Shown piece by piece: positions 44,636 to 55,500 of a stretch of DNA of 64,000 nucleotides (its first letter is position 1; the number at the start of each line of letters is the position of its first letter). Location: contig JANTQA010000008.1 in assembly GCA_027625915.1 (NCBI GenBank), positions 5,015,501 to 5,079,500 on the forward strand. Reading direction: 5' to 3'. Made by a program: the position numbers and the translations under genes. The DNA is from Anaeramoeba flamelloides (Eukaryota; Metamonada; Anaeramoebidae). The notes beneath the pieces were generated by a model that saw nothing but the letters and a program-made list of their open reading frames with translations, made no database searches and was not told where the DNA came from.

Positions 44636-46985
44636 TAAATTATTACATTTTTTACTAATGATCACAATTAAAAAAGTTTCGTTTTGAAAATTTTTTTTTT
44701 AATTCCTTTTCCAAATCTAAAAATAGAAACCCAAATAATAGTATAGGGTATTGATAATTCATATTTAGAACTTTCAAAAATAACTATTTTTTTTTTTTTT
44801 TTATTGTTGAAGAAGTGTAAATTACAATCTAGTTGCCCTTAGACTTAAATTCCCTTTCAGAAATTTAAGCGTAAAATCATAGATTTCACGATTATTAATT
44901 AATGAAAATAATTTCAAACTATTATAGTTTAAAATCAATTCATTAAGATTTTTTTTCTTTTAATTTTTTAAGAAAAATTAATCTATTTTTTTCATAAGAA
45001 GGGCATACCCATAAAAAATGATTAATATCTTCTATTATTTCCTTATGTTCATACTTTAAACATAAAGGACAATATTTCGTTGAATTTTTTATTTATTACA
45101 TAATAGTATCTGTTTAAGCAGTTAGTAAATGTTCTGAATTTTAGGATTGTTGAGCTTGAAGGATAACTTAAAGATCTTTGGGTTTTAAATAAAGAGTTTT
45201 GGTATTTTATTATTTTGAAATATTTCTGCACTTTCCAGCTCTTGGAATTCAATGATTCATTATATGTATATTTGCAAATTTCTTCTTTCAATTCGATTAA
45301 ATCTTTTGAATTCCAATTGATTTTATTGTTTATCCTTTGATTAAATTTTATTAATTTTTCTAAATAAGGAAGAGATAAATTTCTTATTTTTTTTTTTGAA
45401 TTTGAATTTTTTTTTATTTACCGAAATTACCAGATTTTCAATTTTAAATTCTGTTTTATAAATTAGAACTGATGTGTTTCTGTTTATTTTACATATTTCA
45501 GTAATACATGAATTAATCCAAGAATTTTTGTAATTTAAAGTTTTTATTTCATAATTAAAAAATTCTAATCCATATGTTAATTGACTTAATATAAAAGATT
45601 TAAATAATCTTATTTTTAAGTTATTGTTAAGAGAATTGTTGTTGAATAATTGTTTACAGTTATTAAATGTTTCTTTAGCTTTTTTTAAATTATAGACTAT
45701 ATGCAAAATTTTATCTAAATAAATACCTAAATATTTAATTTTTTTTAAATCTTTTGATACAACTTTTTTATCTTTATTAGGTTTTAACCTAAATTGAATA
45801 ATAATTTCATATATTGAATTTAATTTTAGATTTAAATAATTTTAATTTCCTTTTATAATTAAGATTAAATCATCTGCAAACATTTGACAATGATTTGTTA
45901 ATGGTATGATTTTCAATAAAAGAAAATGAGGAATTAGAGCAAATAAAATAGGTGACAATGGATCTCCTTGGAATATACCTAGTCCTTCACCTTGATAATA
46001 ATTTAATAAAAAATTTTGAATAATTTTATTTAATATAAATTTTTTTATTGTTTTTCTAATTATTTTAAAATTAATTGAGTCAAAAAATTTTGCTATATCA
46101 ATCATTATAATATGTGTTTTATCATTTCCATTTTTATTATTAGATTTGATTTTATTATAAGTATTTAAGAAATTTAATACCGCAATTCGAGTATCATATT
46201 TTTTCCGAAAACCAAATTGGAATTTGTGAATAAATTCCAAACATGATTCAATTAGCTTGTATAGTAATTTTAGAAATAATCTTGGTAAGCTTTGATTTAT
46301 AGAAATTGGTCTATAATTTCAAGCTACCCCTTCATTTCCTTTTTTATGTATAAATAAAATTGATCTTTTTTTAATATATTCAATATTATTATTATTAGGA
46401 TTAAGCAACCAATTATTAAATATTTTCTAAATTGTAATAAGATAATTTTTAAAGTTTATATTTTCATCTGAATCTTCATCAAAGATATATTTTAAGTTTT
46501 CAATTTTTTGAAATCCTTTAACTGATTTATTTTTTAAATTTTTAATAGTGTTTTTAATTTTTTGGATTAGGAAAAATATAAAATAACTATTTTTTAATTT
46601 TGTATTTTCAAAGATTAACTTTATAATCATCAACATAAAAAACCAAAGATTGATTAGTTTTGTTTCCTTTTTATAAAGCTAATTGTAACATCAATATATT
46701 TCCAATGATTTCAAAAATAATTTGTCAAAAAATCTATTGGTGAATTATTTAATTTTTTAAATAAAATGAATTTTTTAAGGAACTAATCTACATTTTGCCA
46801 CAATTTTAAGATATATATTTTGTGACTTTATAGTCTGAATATTGATAATTCAACCATTTAAATTTGTGAAAAAAACAGATTTGTTTCGGAAATTCTTTGT
46901 TTTTCGACTAATACCTAGATCATTTGTAATTGAGGAGATTAACAAATATTACTACTTGACTAATCGATTTTTTAGAGACATTTGA
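44636..46985. repeat. Dispersed repeat D, copy 2, split by a LINE
   Basis: The left half, 44636-44792, and the right half, 46581-46985, together match the uninterrupted copy at 24190-24760. The join, once the LINE and one copy of AAATAACTATTTTTT are removed, restores the colinear sequence AACTTTCAAAAATAACTATT…AATTTTG…AAAGATTAAC. Confidence 0.7.
44793..46580 (-). mobile_element. LINE group A, 5'-truncated insertion with target duplication
   Basis: The insertion is bounded by AAATAACTATTTTTT at 44778-44792 and 46581-46595, a 15-bp target-site duplication, and its 3' end carries a poly(A) tail (T run at 44793-44802). On the minus strand it encodes reverse-transcriptase blocks: NYRPISINQSLPRLFLKLLY, IIMIDIAKFFDSI (motif A), GIFQGDPLSPILFALIPHFL (motif B) and QMFADDLILIIKG (motif C, FADD), then a thumb region, STILKFRTFTNCLNRYYYV and the knuckle CPLC…HFLWVC (C-x2-C-x13-H-x4-C). 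The endonuclease part is missing, so the copy is 5'-truncated. A few stops and frame changes interrupt it. Confidence 0.85.
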
Positions 46986-47549
46986 ACTATATAGCACTAA
47001 TTTTATTGACAACCAATAACCTCATACTCTGATCGTAGTCTTCTCCTTAGTAGACAATAATCCCTTAAATTAATGATGACTAACCCATAAAATAATTAAC
47101 TAATGTATATTGATTTAAGCATTTGTAATTTTACTCCATTAGCTATTTTTTTTTTTGGTTAAAAACATTTTTTATTTTTTTAAAATTGTCTTTTACATTT
47201 TTAAGTTTTTTTTTAAGTTTTCTCTTTTTTTTCTAACCAAATTCCTAAATATTTAATTTCATAGATTGTTTTTGATATTAAAGTTTTATCAATGTTTATT
47301 TAAAAATATTTCTAGTTAAAGTTTGAAAAAGGTTTTAAATCAGAGAAAAGCAAACTCTTTGTATGAGTGTTAATATAAAAAAAAAAAAAAAAAAATTCCA
47401 AAAAATCAATTAAACTGGATTTATTAAAATTAAAAATATTTTGTAAAAGCATTTACATAAGATTAAATTTATCATTTCAATTCATAATGAAATAAAATTT
47501 AAATCTTCAATAATCTTTTCTTTAAAAAAAATAATAAAAAAAAGTTAAA
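46986..47549. other. Intergenic downstream of the kinase gene
   Basis: No gene seen. A weak LINE-like trace is possible at 47180-47290 (AAATTCCTAAATATTTAATTT resembles the segment at about 45718-45740), suggesting another fragment. A-rich runs lie at 47370-47400. Confidence 0.4.
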
Positions 47550-49331
47550 TTATTTGATATTATTTTTATTATTTTCTAAAATTGTACAGATTTCTTGGAA
47601 TTTTGGTCTTGTATTTGGATCGTAGCTAAGGCACTTTAATAACAAATCGACTAAAAAAGAGGGGCATTGATTTTTTGAAGGTATAAACATGGTGGGTATT
47701 TGTGTATTTTGAGAGGAGTAGAAGGAAACCTCAATCGGGGGCTTTCTCATTACTATCTCCCAAATGATCAATCCAAAGCTGTAAACATCCACTGGGAAGG
47801 AATAATCGGAGTTTCTGGAATTGTCTTGGTTGTAACGCATTTCCGGTGCCATGTATGTTTTTGTGCCGCGATTTAGGGTCATTGCTCTTCTTAATGATAT
47901 CCGATCCTTTTGGCTAATAGTATTTGAAGGGACTTGGGTTTCAAATTTGGATAAACCAAAGTCGATAATTTTTGGGTTATTATCTAAATCTAATAAGATG
48001 TTTGAAGGTTTTAAATCCCTGTGAACAATTTTTTTTTGATAGTGTAAATATCTCATCCCTTCAGCAACCCCTTTAATAATTTGATAAACTATTTCGTTAT
48101 TTAATTGTGGCATTTTTCTTGGTTTGTTGAAACTTGAATTGCCATTATTTACTTGGGTTGTGTTAATGTTACGTCGGTATAAAAAATTATGTAAGTCTGT
48201 GTACATCCATTGTGTTACAACCCAATATTCTTCACTTTTTTTTTCTCTCTCAATTTCGTTACCCTTTTCATTTTTATGTGCATTTTCATTGTTGTCTTTA
48301 TTTTTATTTTTTGCACTTTCTTCTTCGTCTTCCTTTTCAATTTCCATTTCCTTTTGGTTTCCGTTTATTTTTCCATTTTTGATCGGATTATTAGTGTCCT
48401 TTGAAGCATAATTAAAAAACCCATGCATTTTGTTTATGTTTGGGTGATCGCAAGTACAAGAAATGGCAATTTCTCTGATCATCAATGACTTGTTATTGGG
48501 CGTATTGGAGTTTTTAAAACGTTTGACTGCGACGTCCATTTTGTTTTTAAATTTCCCTTTATAGACAACACCATAGGCACCCTCAGAAACTAAAACTAAA
48601 TCTGATAAATGCTCAAAATCAATTGAATATTGTGAATTGTTTTCGACAATTGTTTCGTAGGGATTTAGAAAATTTATAAAGCAAGCCGGGGAATAGTCAG
48701 CAAACATTTTTGTATATTCCTCTAAGACCGACTTGTTAATATTATTTTCTTCAACGATGTGCTCATAAGGCATCAAACCCTTTTGATCTTTGATAAGCGG
48801 ATCTGCCCCGTACCTTAGCAACGAGACAATGAACCGTTTCGAACACTCCTGTGCAGCGATATGCAAAACGGTTATTTGTTCGTCACAACAACGCATATTA
48901 AGATCTGCACCATTGACAATCAAAATCTCAACAAAATGATAATTGCCAGTGTCCACTGCCAAAAAGAGCGGTGTTTCTCCATTTTCCAAATCTGAAACAC
49001 GTTGGTTGATTTTTGATCCGTTTTTCAAAAGTAACGTTAAGATCTGTTGACTTTGTTCAATTTTCGATTTACAGTATTTTGAACATATTAAATGTAATGT
49101 AGACTCTCCGTTGAGATCAAATTGACTTGGACAAGAGCCTTTTGATAATAGATACTCAACGATCTTGTGGTTGAGAAATTCAATTGCTACATGAAGCAAA
49201 CTTGATCCATTGAAGGAATCTAATTTTTTGTTCACAGAAAGTGAATTCTTTTGAATTATTTCTTTTAGTTTATCTAAGTCTCCATTTGAGATCGTTTCGT
49301 GGATTTCTTGGTCAAGAAAATCATTTTCCAT
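47550..49331 (-). CDS. Ankyrin-repeat protein kinase, TKL-like
   Basis: A single exon of 593 codons, ATG start, TAA stop. Residues 8 to about 215 hold five or six ankyrin repeats (SSLLHVAIEFLNHKIVEYLL, ETPLFLAVDTGNYHFVEILI, ITVLHIAAQE…LLRYGADP). The kinase domain spans about 243-588: glycine loop SEGAYGVVYKG at 249-259, VAVK with Lys270, helix-C Glu287, HRDLKPSN at 437-444, DFG at 457-459, APE at 495-497, DVYSFGLIIWEI at 515-526 and an Arg in NTRPKF near the end. All catalytic residues are present, so it should be active. WQ/TKL-style features (VYSFG, 'RPKF') put it nearer TKL kinases such as integrin-linked or MLK-type than AGC or CMK types. An acidic Lys/Glu/Asn insert of about 60 residues (309-368) sits between strands beta-4 and beta-5. 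Its pathway and substrates are unknown. Confidence 0.9.
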   Translation of the reverse strand: MENDFLDQEIHETISNGDLDKLKEIIQKNSLSVNKKLDSFNGSSLLHVAIEFLNHKIVEYLLSKGSCPSQFDLNGESTLHLICSKYCKSKIEQSQQILTLLLKNGSKINQRVSDLENGETPLFLAVDTGNYHFVEILIVNGADLNMRCCDEQITVLHIAAQECSKRFIVSLLRYGADPLIKDQKGLMPYEHIVEENNINKSVLEEYTKMFADYSPACFINFLNPYETIVENNSQYSIDFEHLSDLVLVSEGAYGVVYKGKFKNKMDVAVKRFKNSNTPNNKSLMIREIAISCTCDHPNINKMHGFFNYASKDTNNPIKNGKINGNQKEMEIEKEDEEESAKNKNKDNNENAHKNEKGNEIEREKKSEEYWVVTQWMYTDLHNFLYRRNINTTQVNNGNSSFNKPRKMPQLNNEIVYQIIKGVAEGMRYLHYQKKIVHRDLKPSNILLDLDNNPKIIDFGLSKFETQVPSNTISQKDRISLRRAMTLNRGTKTYMAPEMRYNQDNSRNSDYSFPVDVYSFGLIIWEIVMRKPPIEVSFYSSQNTQIPTMFIPSKNQCPSFLVDLLLKCLSYDPNTRPKFQEICTILENNKNNIK

Positions 49332-49719
49332 AACAAGAAAATTTAAAAAAATTAATTAAAAGTGAAAAAATAAGAAAAATGAAAATAATTATATAAATTT
49401 TTTGTTAGTTGAGAATTATGTAAATTGTGAGTGCAAAATATCTGTAAATTCATTTATATATTTCAAATTGTGGCTTTTTCTTATGTTTGGATCCTATAAA
49501 AATCATTATTTGGGGAAATATGATAAAGAATTAACTAATAGTTTTTTTTTATTGTTTTATTCTGTTTTTTTGATTTTGAATCAAGTTATAACTTATTGTA
49601 AAGTTCACGAGCATTATAGTTTTGGCAGTGGCAGAGATTAGATTGTATACGATGAAATTGGTCGTCTTGTTTTTACAAAAAAAAAACACTAATTTAAGGG
49701 ATTAGTTAGAATAGATTTG

Positions 49720-50300
49720 CCAATAATAAATCGTTGTAAACAATATTGTTTCTGAATTGTTTAATTGATTTTTAAAAAAAATCTATTATAAATATTATTG
49801 AACCATAAATTCTTATCATTTTTTACTAAGGATCAAAAGAAAAATTATCATTTTGGATCTTTTTTTTAATTCACTTTCCAAATTTAATAATTGAAACATA
49901 AATAATAGTATTCCAGTAGTTTTAAAATTTTATTTAGAAGTATTTAAAATTGATTTTTTTTTTCTATTTTTTAAATTTTAATCTTTTAGTGATAATTATC
50001 AAAATAAAAAACACGAAGATTGATAATTTTCGATTCCTATTTCTGAAGATAATTTTATTATCAATATTTTTCAATCTATAAAAATAATTTTTCATCATAA
50101 TCTATTAGTTAATTATTTGTTTGTTTGCATAAATTAATTTTTTTAGTGACTAATCTATATTTCGAGAAAAATTTAAGAAAGTTATTTTTTCAACTTTGGA
50201 GTTTGAAAATTACTGCTTAAACAAATAAATTTATCTCAAAAAATATGTTGATTTTTTGGTATTAAAATTGTGTAAATAACCTAGGTTTTTGTTAATTTTA
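49720..50300. repeat. Dispersed repeat D, copy 3
   Basis: Matches copies 1 and 2 in order: ATCATTTTTTACTAAGGATC (about 49817), TTTTTAATTCACTTTCCAAAT, AACACGAAGATTGATAATTT, TAATCTATTAGTTAATTATT and TAGTGACTAATCTATATTTCG. It is more diverged than the other two. It is non-coding. Confidence 0.55.
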
Positions 50301-50797
50301 ACCCATTGTGGCATTTAACTCATACTAAAAAAATTGATTTTTGTTAGAAATAAAAGATTCAAATGAATAGTATGAACAAAAAATATAAACAAGAAATAAG
50401 GTTCTTTTACATTAATTCTAATCAGGGATTGTGGGGGTATTGAAAGATTAAATTTATATTTTTTGAGAAAAAAATGAGAAAAAGATTATATTTTGAATTT
50501 TTTACAAGAAAATTATTTAATCTCAGAAATTTTGAAAATATGAACAAAATTTTTAAAACAAAAGCATTTATTATTTTTGAATCTATAACAGTAATATAAT
50601 ATCTAACCTTAAAAGTTAATTCAGATCTAAACCAATTATATATATATATATATATATATATAACTGATGTAAATTAATAGATGTGTTTCTTTTCTCAAGA
50701 AGATTTGTTAATTAAATATGTAAAGAAACCAACAAAACATAAAGGTTAAATATGATAATTTTTTCTTGTGGTTTAAATATTTAAACACAAATAATTA

Positions 50798-50992
50798 CAT
50801 TTAGTTTTAAATTAAAGGTATAAACTTTAATCAAAATTTCAGGCAAAAAAAAATCTCAAATTAAAACACAAAATTTAGAAGATTTTTTTTTACTATTTAT
50901 TTTGCTTGAATCTGAATCTTGTACCTTAATTTGAGATTTTTATTGTGCCTTAATTTTTGTTGAAGTTTGTGTTTTGAAAGTGGAACTAACTA
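50798..50992. mobile_element. Palindromic MITE, diverged copy 4
   Basis: Starts CATTTAGTTTTAAATTAAAG and ends GTGTTTTGAAAGTGGAACTAACTA with TA outside both ends. It keeps AAATCTCAAATTAAAACACA and TACCTTAATTTGAGATTTTT at the positions of the family's internal motifs. It is clearly related to 24895-25094 but decayed. Confidence 0.55.
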
Positions 50993-51257
50993 TAAAATTG
51001 AGATAAAATCAGTAAATTCTTTGGAAAAACGCCAATTGCAATTTTCTTCAAAAATTGGAAAAAAATTATCTAAGATTTCATTTCAAATAGGAAAAATCAC
51101 TTAAATAAATAAATAAATAAATAGGACTCCTAATTTACAATTTTCATAAAAACCAAATTATAAAAGAAAATAAATTCACAGTGAAAAAATGATTTCTGTG
51201 TCGCGATAACCAAGAAAACTTAAATTGATATTGTATTGAAAGAGAAAAAAGTAATTT

Positions 51258-51310
51258 TCATACACACATACACGCAGGCACACACACACACTTATATATA
51301 TATATATAAG
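51258..51310. repeat. CA/TA microsatellite
   Basis: A tract of ACACAC units interrupted by T and G changes (ACACATACACGCAGGCACAC) followed by (AT)n. It is the only CA-rich microsatellite seen in the window. Confidence 0.8.
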
Positions 51311-52536
51311 ATTTAATTGAATTTGTGAATTGTATATTCTGAACACTTGCTTTTTTACAACGATAATAATTCTTTAGATAAGATCAAAAAAAATTTTCTT
51401 CAAATTAAAAATTTTCACATTCAAATTTAAAAAAAAAATTAAATTTTACTTTTCCATTTTTGAATTTTTTATTAACTCGTTTTTCAATAAAGATGAAAAA
51501 AGAGTATTATTCTTTTAAGACCCAATAAACTTTCTAAATCAGTGAAATTTCCAAATATTCTTAGATACGAAATGTTTGATTTTGTGATTTTATCTTTAAA
51601 TTATGAAAGAAATTAAAAATATTTTTCTGATAATTAAAAAGAAAAAGTTTGATAAAATTGAATCTGGTTATTCTTTTTTCAATTCTCTGTCAAACTTTAT
51701 CTTAAGACTCTTATTATTTCTAAAAGACCCACAATAATTACCACCCACCAAAAAAAAAAAAAAAATCAAAAAATAATTAGAGAAATAACTAATAAAAATT
51801 TATTTCTTGGAAAATTAAATCATAAAAAAAAAGGAAAAAGAAAAAAAAAACCAAAAGATCTTTCTTTATTTAATCAAACACAAGTAGTTATTTTGAGTTT
51901 ACCATTTTATTGTGAATATTCAATACCTAAAATTTAGATTCAAATATCCCATATTAAGAAACATAAAAAAAAAAAGACATTATGGAAGTGGGATTGTGTC
52001 AAAATATTGCAGAAATCTACTCTTGATATCTTGATATACAGAAGAACTGTTAGATTTCAACATTTTAAATAAAAATTTGAAATTTTTTTCTGATCAAATT
52101 CTTAATTGTAAGTTGGTACTAAAAACCAAACACTACTCTTTTTTGTTCTAAAACTTTATTTTTTGAAAGGCTTTTATGGGAAACGAGATAATTATTTCCT
52201 TATATTGATAATTGTTTAGGTTTTGAAAAATAGTCTACCAACTTACAACAAAGAATCTTATCATACAAAATTCCAAATTCCTAAAATTTTGAAATTCAAT
52301 AGTTATTCAGGATCTCAAGAGATAAACGATATAATTCAATGGTATGTATTAACCAACAGTCCACTAATCGTAATAATAGTTTAAATAATCATTAATTGTA
52401 TAATTGATTTTGAGTTTTAGATAAGTTAATTTTTACCCCCTTAATTGAGTTTTTCTTTTGTAAGGAATTGAAAAAAATGAAAATAATTTATATCAGTGTT
52501 TATAAATACTAATTTCTTTCCCACTTATCATTTTTT

Positions 52537-55500
52537 ATGGATAAAAAAACTTTTCCAACCAACCATTTTTCATTTTTTTCTGATAACTTTCTTGTCGGAC
52601 AAAAGGCTAAAAAAATACAGAGAAATCTCAAAAAAATGATTCAAATTAAACACTGGATTCAATCCTTCGTTGTTGTGTCTTTCGATAATACAGAAGGACA
52701 AAGTAAATTTACTTTTTTTCTTCTTTTCTTTTCTTCTTTTCTTCTTTAACAAAAAGAAAAAAAAAATACTTTTTCCTTGAAAAAGTTTTCCTTATTCAAA
52801 AAACAAATTGTTCCAAAATACATACTCAAGACGGATCTTTTTAATTTTGTGTTCTCTTTTTCTTTTCTTAAAAATGAAATTTGCCCACAACTTATCAAGT
52901 CATTGATCTCGTTTATCCATCTGAAATGGAATATACAAAAAGGTGTTTAAAAAATATCTGTTTTTATTCCTTGCCTGACACAGGATCGACGACTGTACAA
53001 TCACAAACTGTGTCACACAATTTTACCTTTTTGCTTCAGTCAAAAGCACAATCACTTCATGGTGTTGTTCATTTTATGAAACTGAAAAACAAAACAGTGA
53101 AAAGGGGCTATGTGCAACGATCACTGGTGCTAATCAGCGAACACAATTTCCATCAATTATTTTTGAAAGTGGTCTCTTTAATTGGTCAGGTGTCTCTAAT
53201 TGAAGAGGATCCTACGCCGATGCTCAAAAGGGCCTTTGAGGAAATAGAGAAGAACTGGCCCAAGGAAATCAGCCCACAGGAAGTTGTTGGATTAAAAATC
53301 TTTGGGAGGACATTGAATTCATATTTCCCCTCCAAATTGAAATTGTCCATTGCAAAGCCCCTGCCGAAAAGGGACGTTGTCACAAACTTATATTCAAATT
53401 CCAATTATATATGCTGTGACGGCTTTTATGGCGTTGACATTAATTTGTATTCCTTCTTCCGAAACCGAATTAAGGAATTGCCGATCTTGTGGCAATTAAT
53501 GATCGGCCAAGAAAATATTTTAATTACATCCGACCAAGCCTCATTATCCTCGACGATGGTGTTATTGCTTCCTTCCTTAATTTATCCTTTAATTTTCAAA
53601 GGCACTTTATATCCATATTTTACTGTCCAAAACTCTGGGCTCTCAAAGCTCGCAAAAAAGACCTTTTCAAAGCCTAAACAAGATCCAAATATCAAAGGCA
53701 AAACAAAAAAGAAAAATAAAAAGAATAAAAAATCAAACAACCTCGAAAATTTTAGAAATGATGGCATTATTCTTGGCAATTCGGACCCTATCTTTGCTCA
53801 GAAAATTCTATGTCATTGGGAAAACAAATGGTTTTTAAAAAGCACTTCTTCAAAGAAAAAAAATAAAAAAAGCCAATTTGTAAATGAAGGCTATTTTTCA
53901 AGAACAAAGCCCTTACAAAAATTTGGATCCTTAATTTTAAAACGATTGTCAAAAATCAATAAATCCAGTCTCGAACAAGAAGAAAAAAATATTAAATGTA
54001 ATTTGCTATTAAGGAAATATTTCTTTGTTCTAACAAGAACATTTTTATTGCCTTTAGAGGAATATTTTCTTTTTTTAATAGAGAAACTAAAGTAAGTAAT
54101 TTTGTTTCCATGGTTTTGGTTTATTAATTTCATTAACTCCTTCCATTTTTTTGTGAAATTTTTTCATCTCCAAGTAACAATGCTTTTTAGTATTATAACC
54201 CTCTTTTTTTTTGTAAATTTTGGAATCGGGAATTTATTGAATTGTATTTTCAATTTTTGGTAAAAGGTGAAAAATATTAGTTGTATATTTCACTTTTACT
54301 CAATTTTTTTTAAAAAAAATAAATAAAAATTAAACCCATGAACAAACCAAATAAATTTTCTATCTCAAAATAAAATGACAACTTATTTACAAAAGGCTCA
54401 CATTTCCGATCAGAATCATAATTTGTTTATAAAATACCCACTATCAATAAGTGGACTGATCACATTTTTTTTTTCATTTGTTTTTTATTTACAACTTTTT
54501 AAAAATGAAAATATTAGTAATATTTTCCTCGATAAAAGGCCTCTTGAAAATATGTCATGTATTGTTGCTGTGTATTTGCAATTCGAGAAAAAATAAATAT
54601 TTTTAAAAAAATTTTCATGAGTAACAAGGAAAAATATTCGAAAGAAAAAAAAAATAATTACCCAAACACATTTTCATTAATATGAATTCATTAATAGTAT
54701 AATTATTATTTTAATTCAAAAAAAAACAAAAATTAAAAAACAATTAAAAAAATAAGAAATTGATACCAAATCTAATTATTAATCATTTGATTATTTATTT
54801 CTGTGAAATAATTAACAAAAATTGTGAAGTTATTTTGTATTGTATCTACAAATCATATCTTACATTTCATAAATAAAAATATTTTAAAAAACAAAAATCA
54901 TTACTGTTATTTTCCAATTAATAAATGATTATGTTTATTTCAATTTCCAAAATGAATATTATTTATTACTGCTCCAATCAAATTACCAGAGTAAAAATAT
55001 ATTCTTCAAGTCCAATAACTTTGGAAGTTTCATTTATTGTCTAAAAATATCATTTCTAAACAATGTTGTAAAGATCTTTGGTTTTACTTCAACTTATAAA
55101 CTAATACAATATTTTGGAAGATAAACTAAAAATTTTCATTTTTTAATTGGAAAATAATAGTATTAAAAACAAACTTTTTGTTTGAACCAAAGTAATTACA
55201 TAATTACAAAAAAAAGAAATAAAAAAAAAAAAAAAAAAAAAAAAGTAAAAAGAATTAAAAAAATTAATTCTATCAGTTTCTATTAAATGAATAGAAATTA
55301 ATTAGAATTATGTAAGCTATTTCCAAAAAACTGGTGGCAAATTTTATTTTAAAATATCTTTATTAAACTCAATCTTTATAAAACTATTTAAATAACTAAA
55401 ATCATTAATAATCATTTCTTAATTCTTAATAATAATTCAATTTGGTTGTTACTATAAAATTACATAAATAAAAGATATTAAAATTTCTAATCTTAATTAT

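Larger units (their letters stand above)
49332..52536. other. Intergenic between the kinase and DENND6 genes
   Basis: The kinase (minus) and the DENND6 gene (plus) are divergent, separated by 3.2 kb. The stretch holds dispersed repeat D copy 3 (about 49720-50300), a diverged palindromic element (50798-50992), a (TA)n tract at 50639-50662 and a mixed CA/TA microsatellite at about 51260-51310. The open frame at 49402-49641 shows no domain. Confidence 0.5.

Noticed and set aside
49402-49641. 79-codon open frame between kinase and DENND6 genes
   Set aside because: No recognisable domain and no evidence of partner exons.
54191-54280. Candidate last DENND6 exon right after exon 2 (frame reading FWNREFIELYFQFLVKGEKY)
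   Set aside because: It looks slightly like the family's 'GDWIGLYRHFL' segment, but its acceptor is in phase 0 while the donor at 54091 is phase 2. The exon at 61683 fits in phase, length and sequence over its whole span.
54375-54596. 73-codon open frame in the DENND6 intron
   Set aside because: No similarity to the DENND6 C-terminus and no other domain; probably chance.
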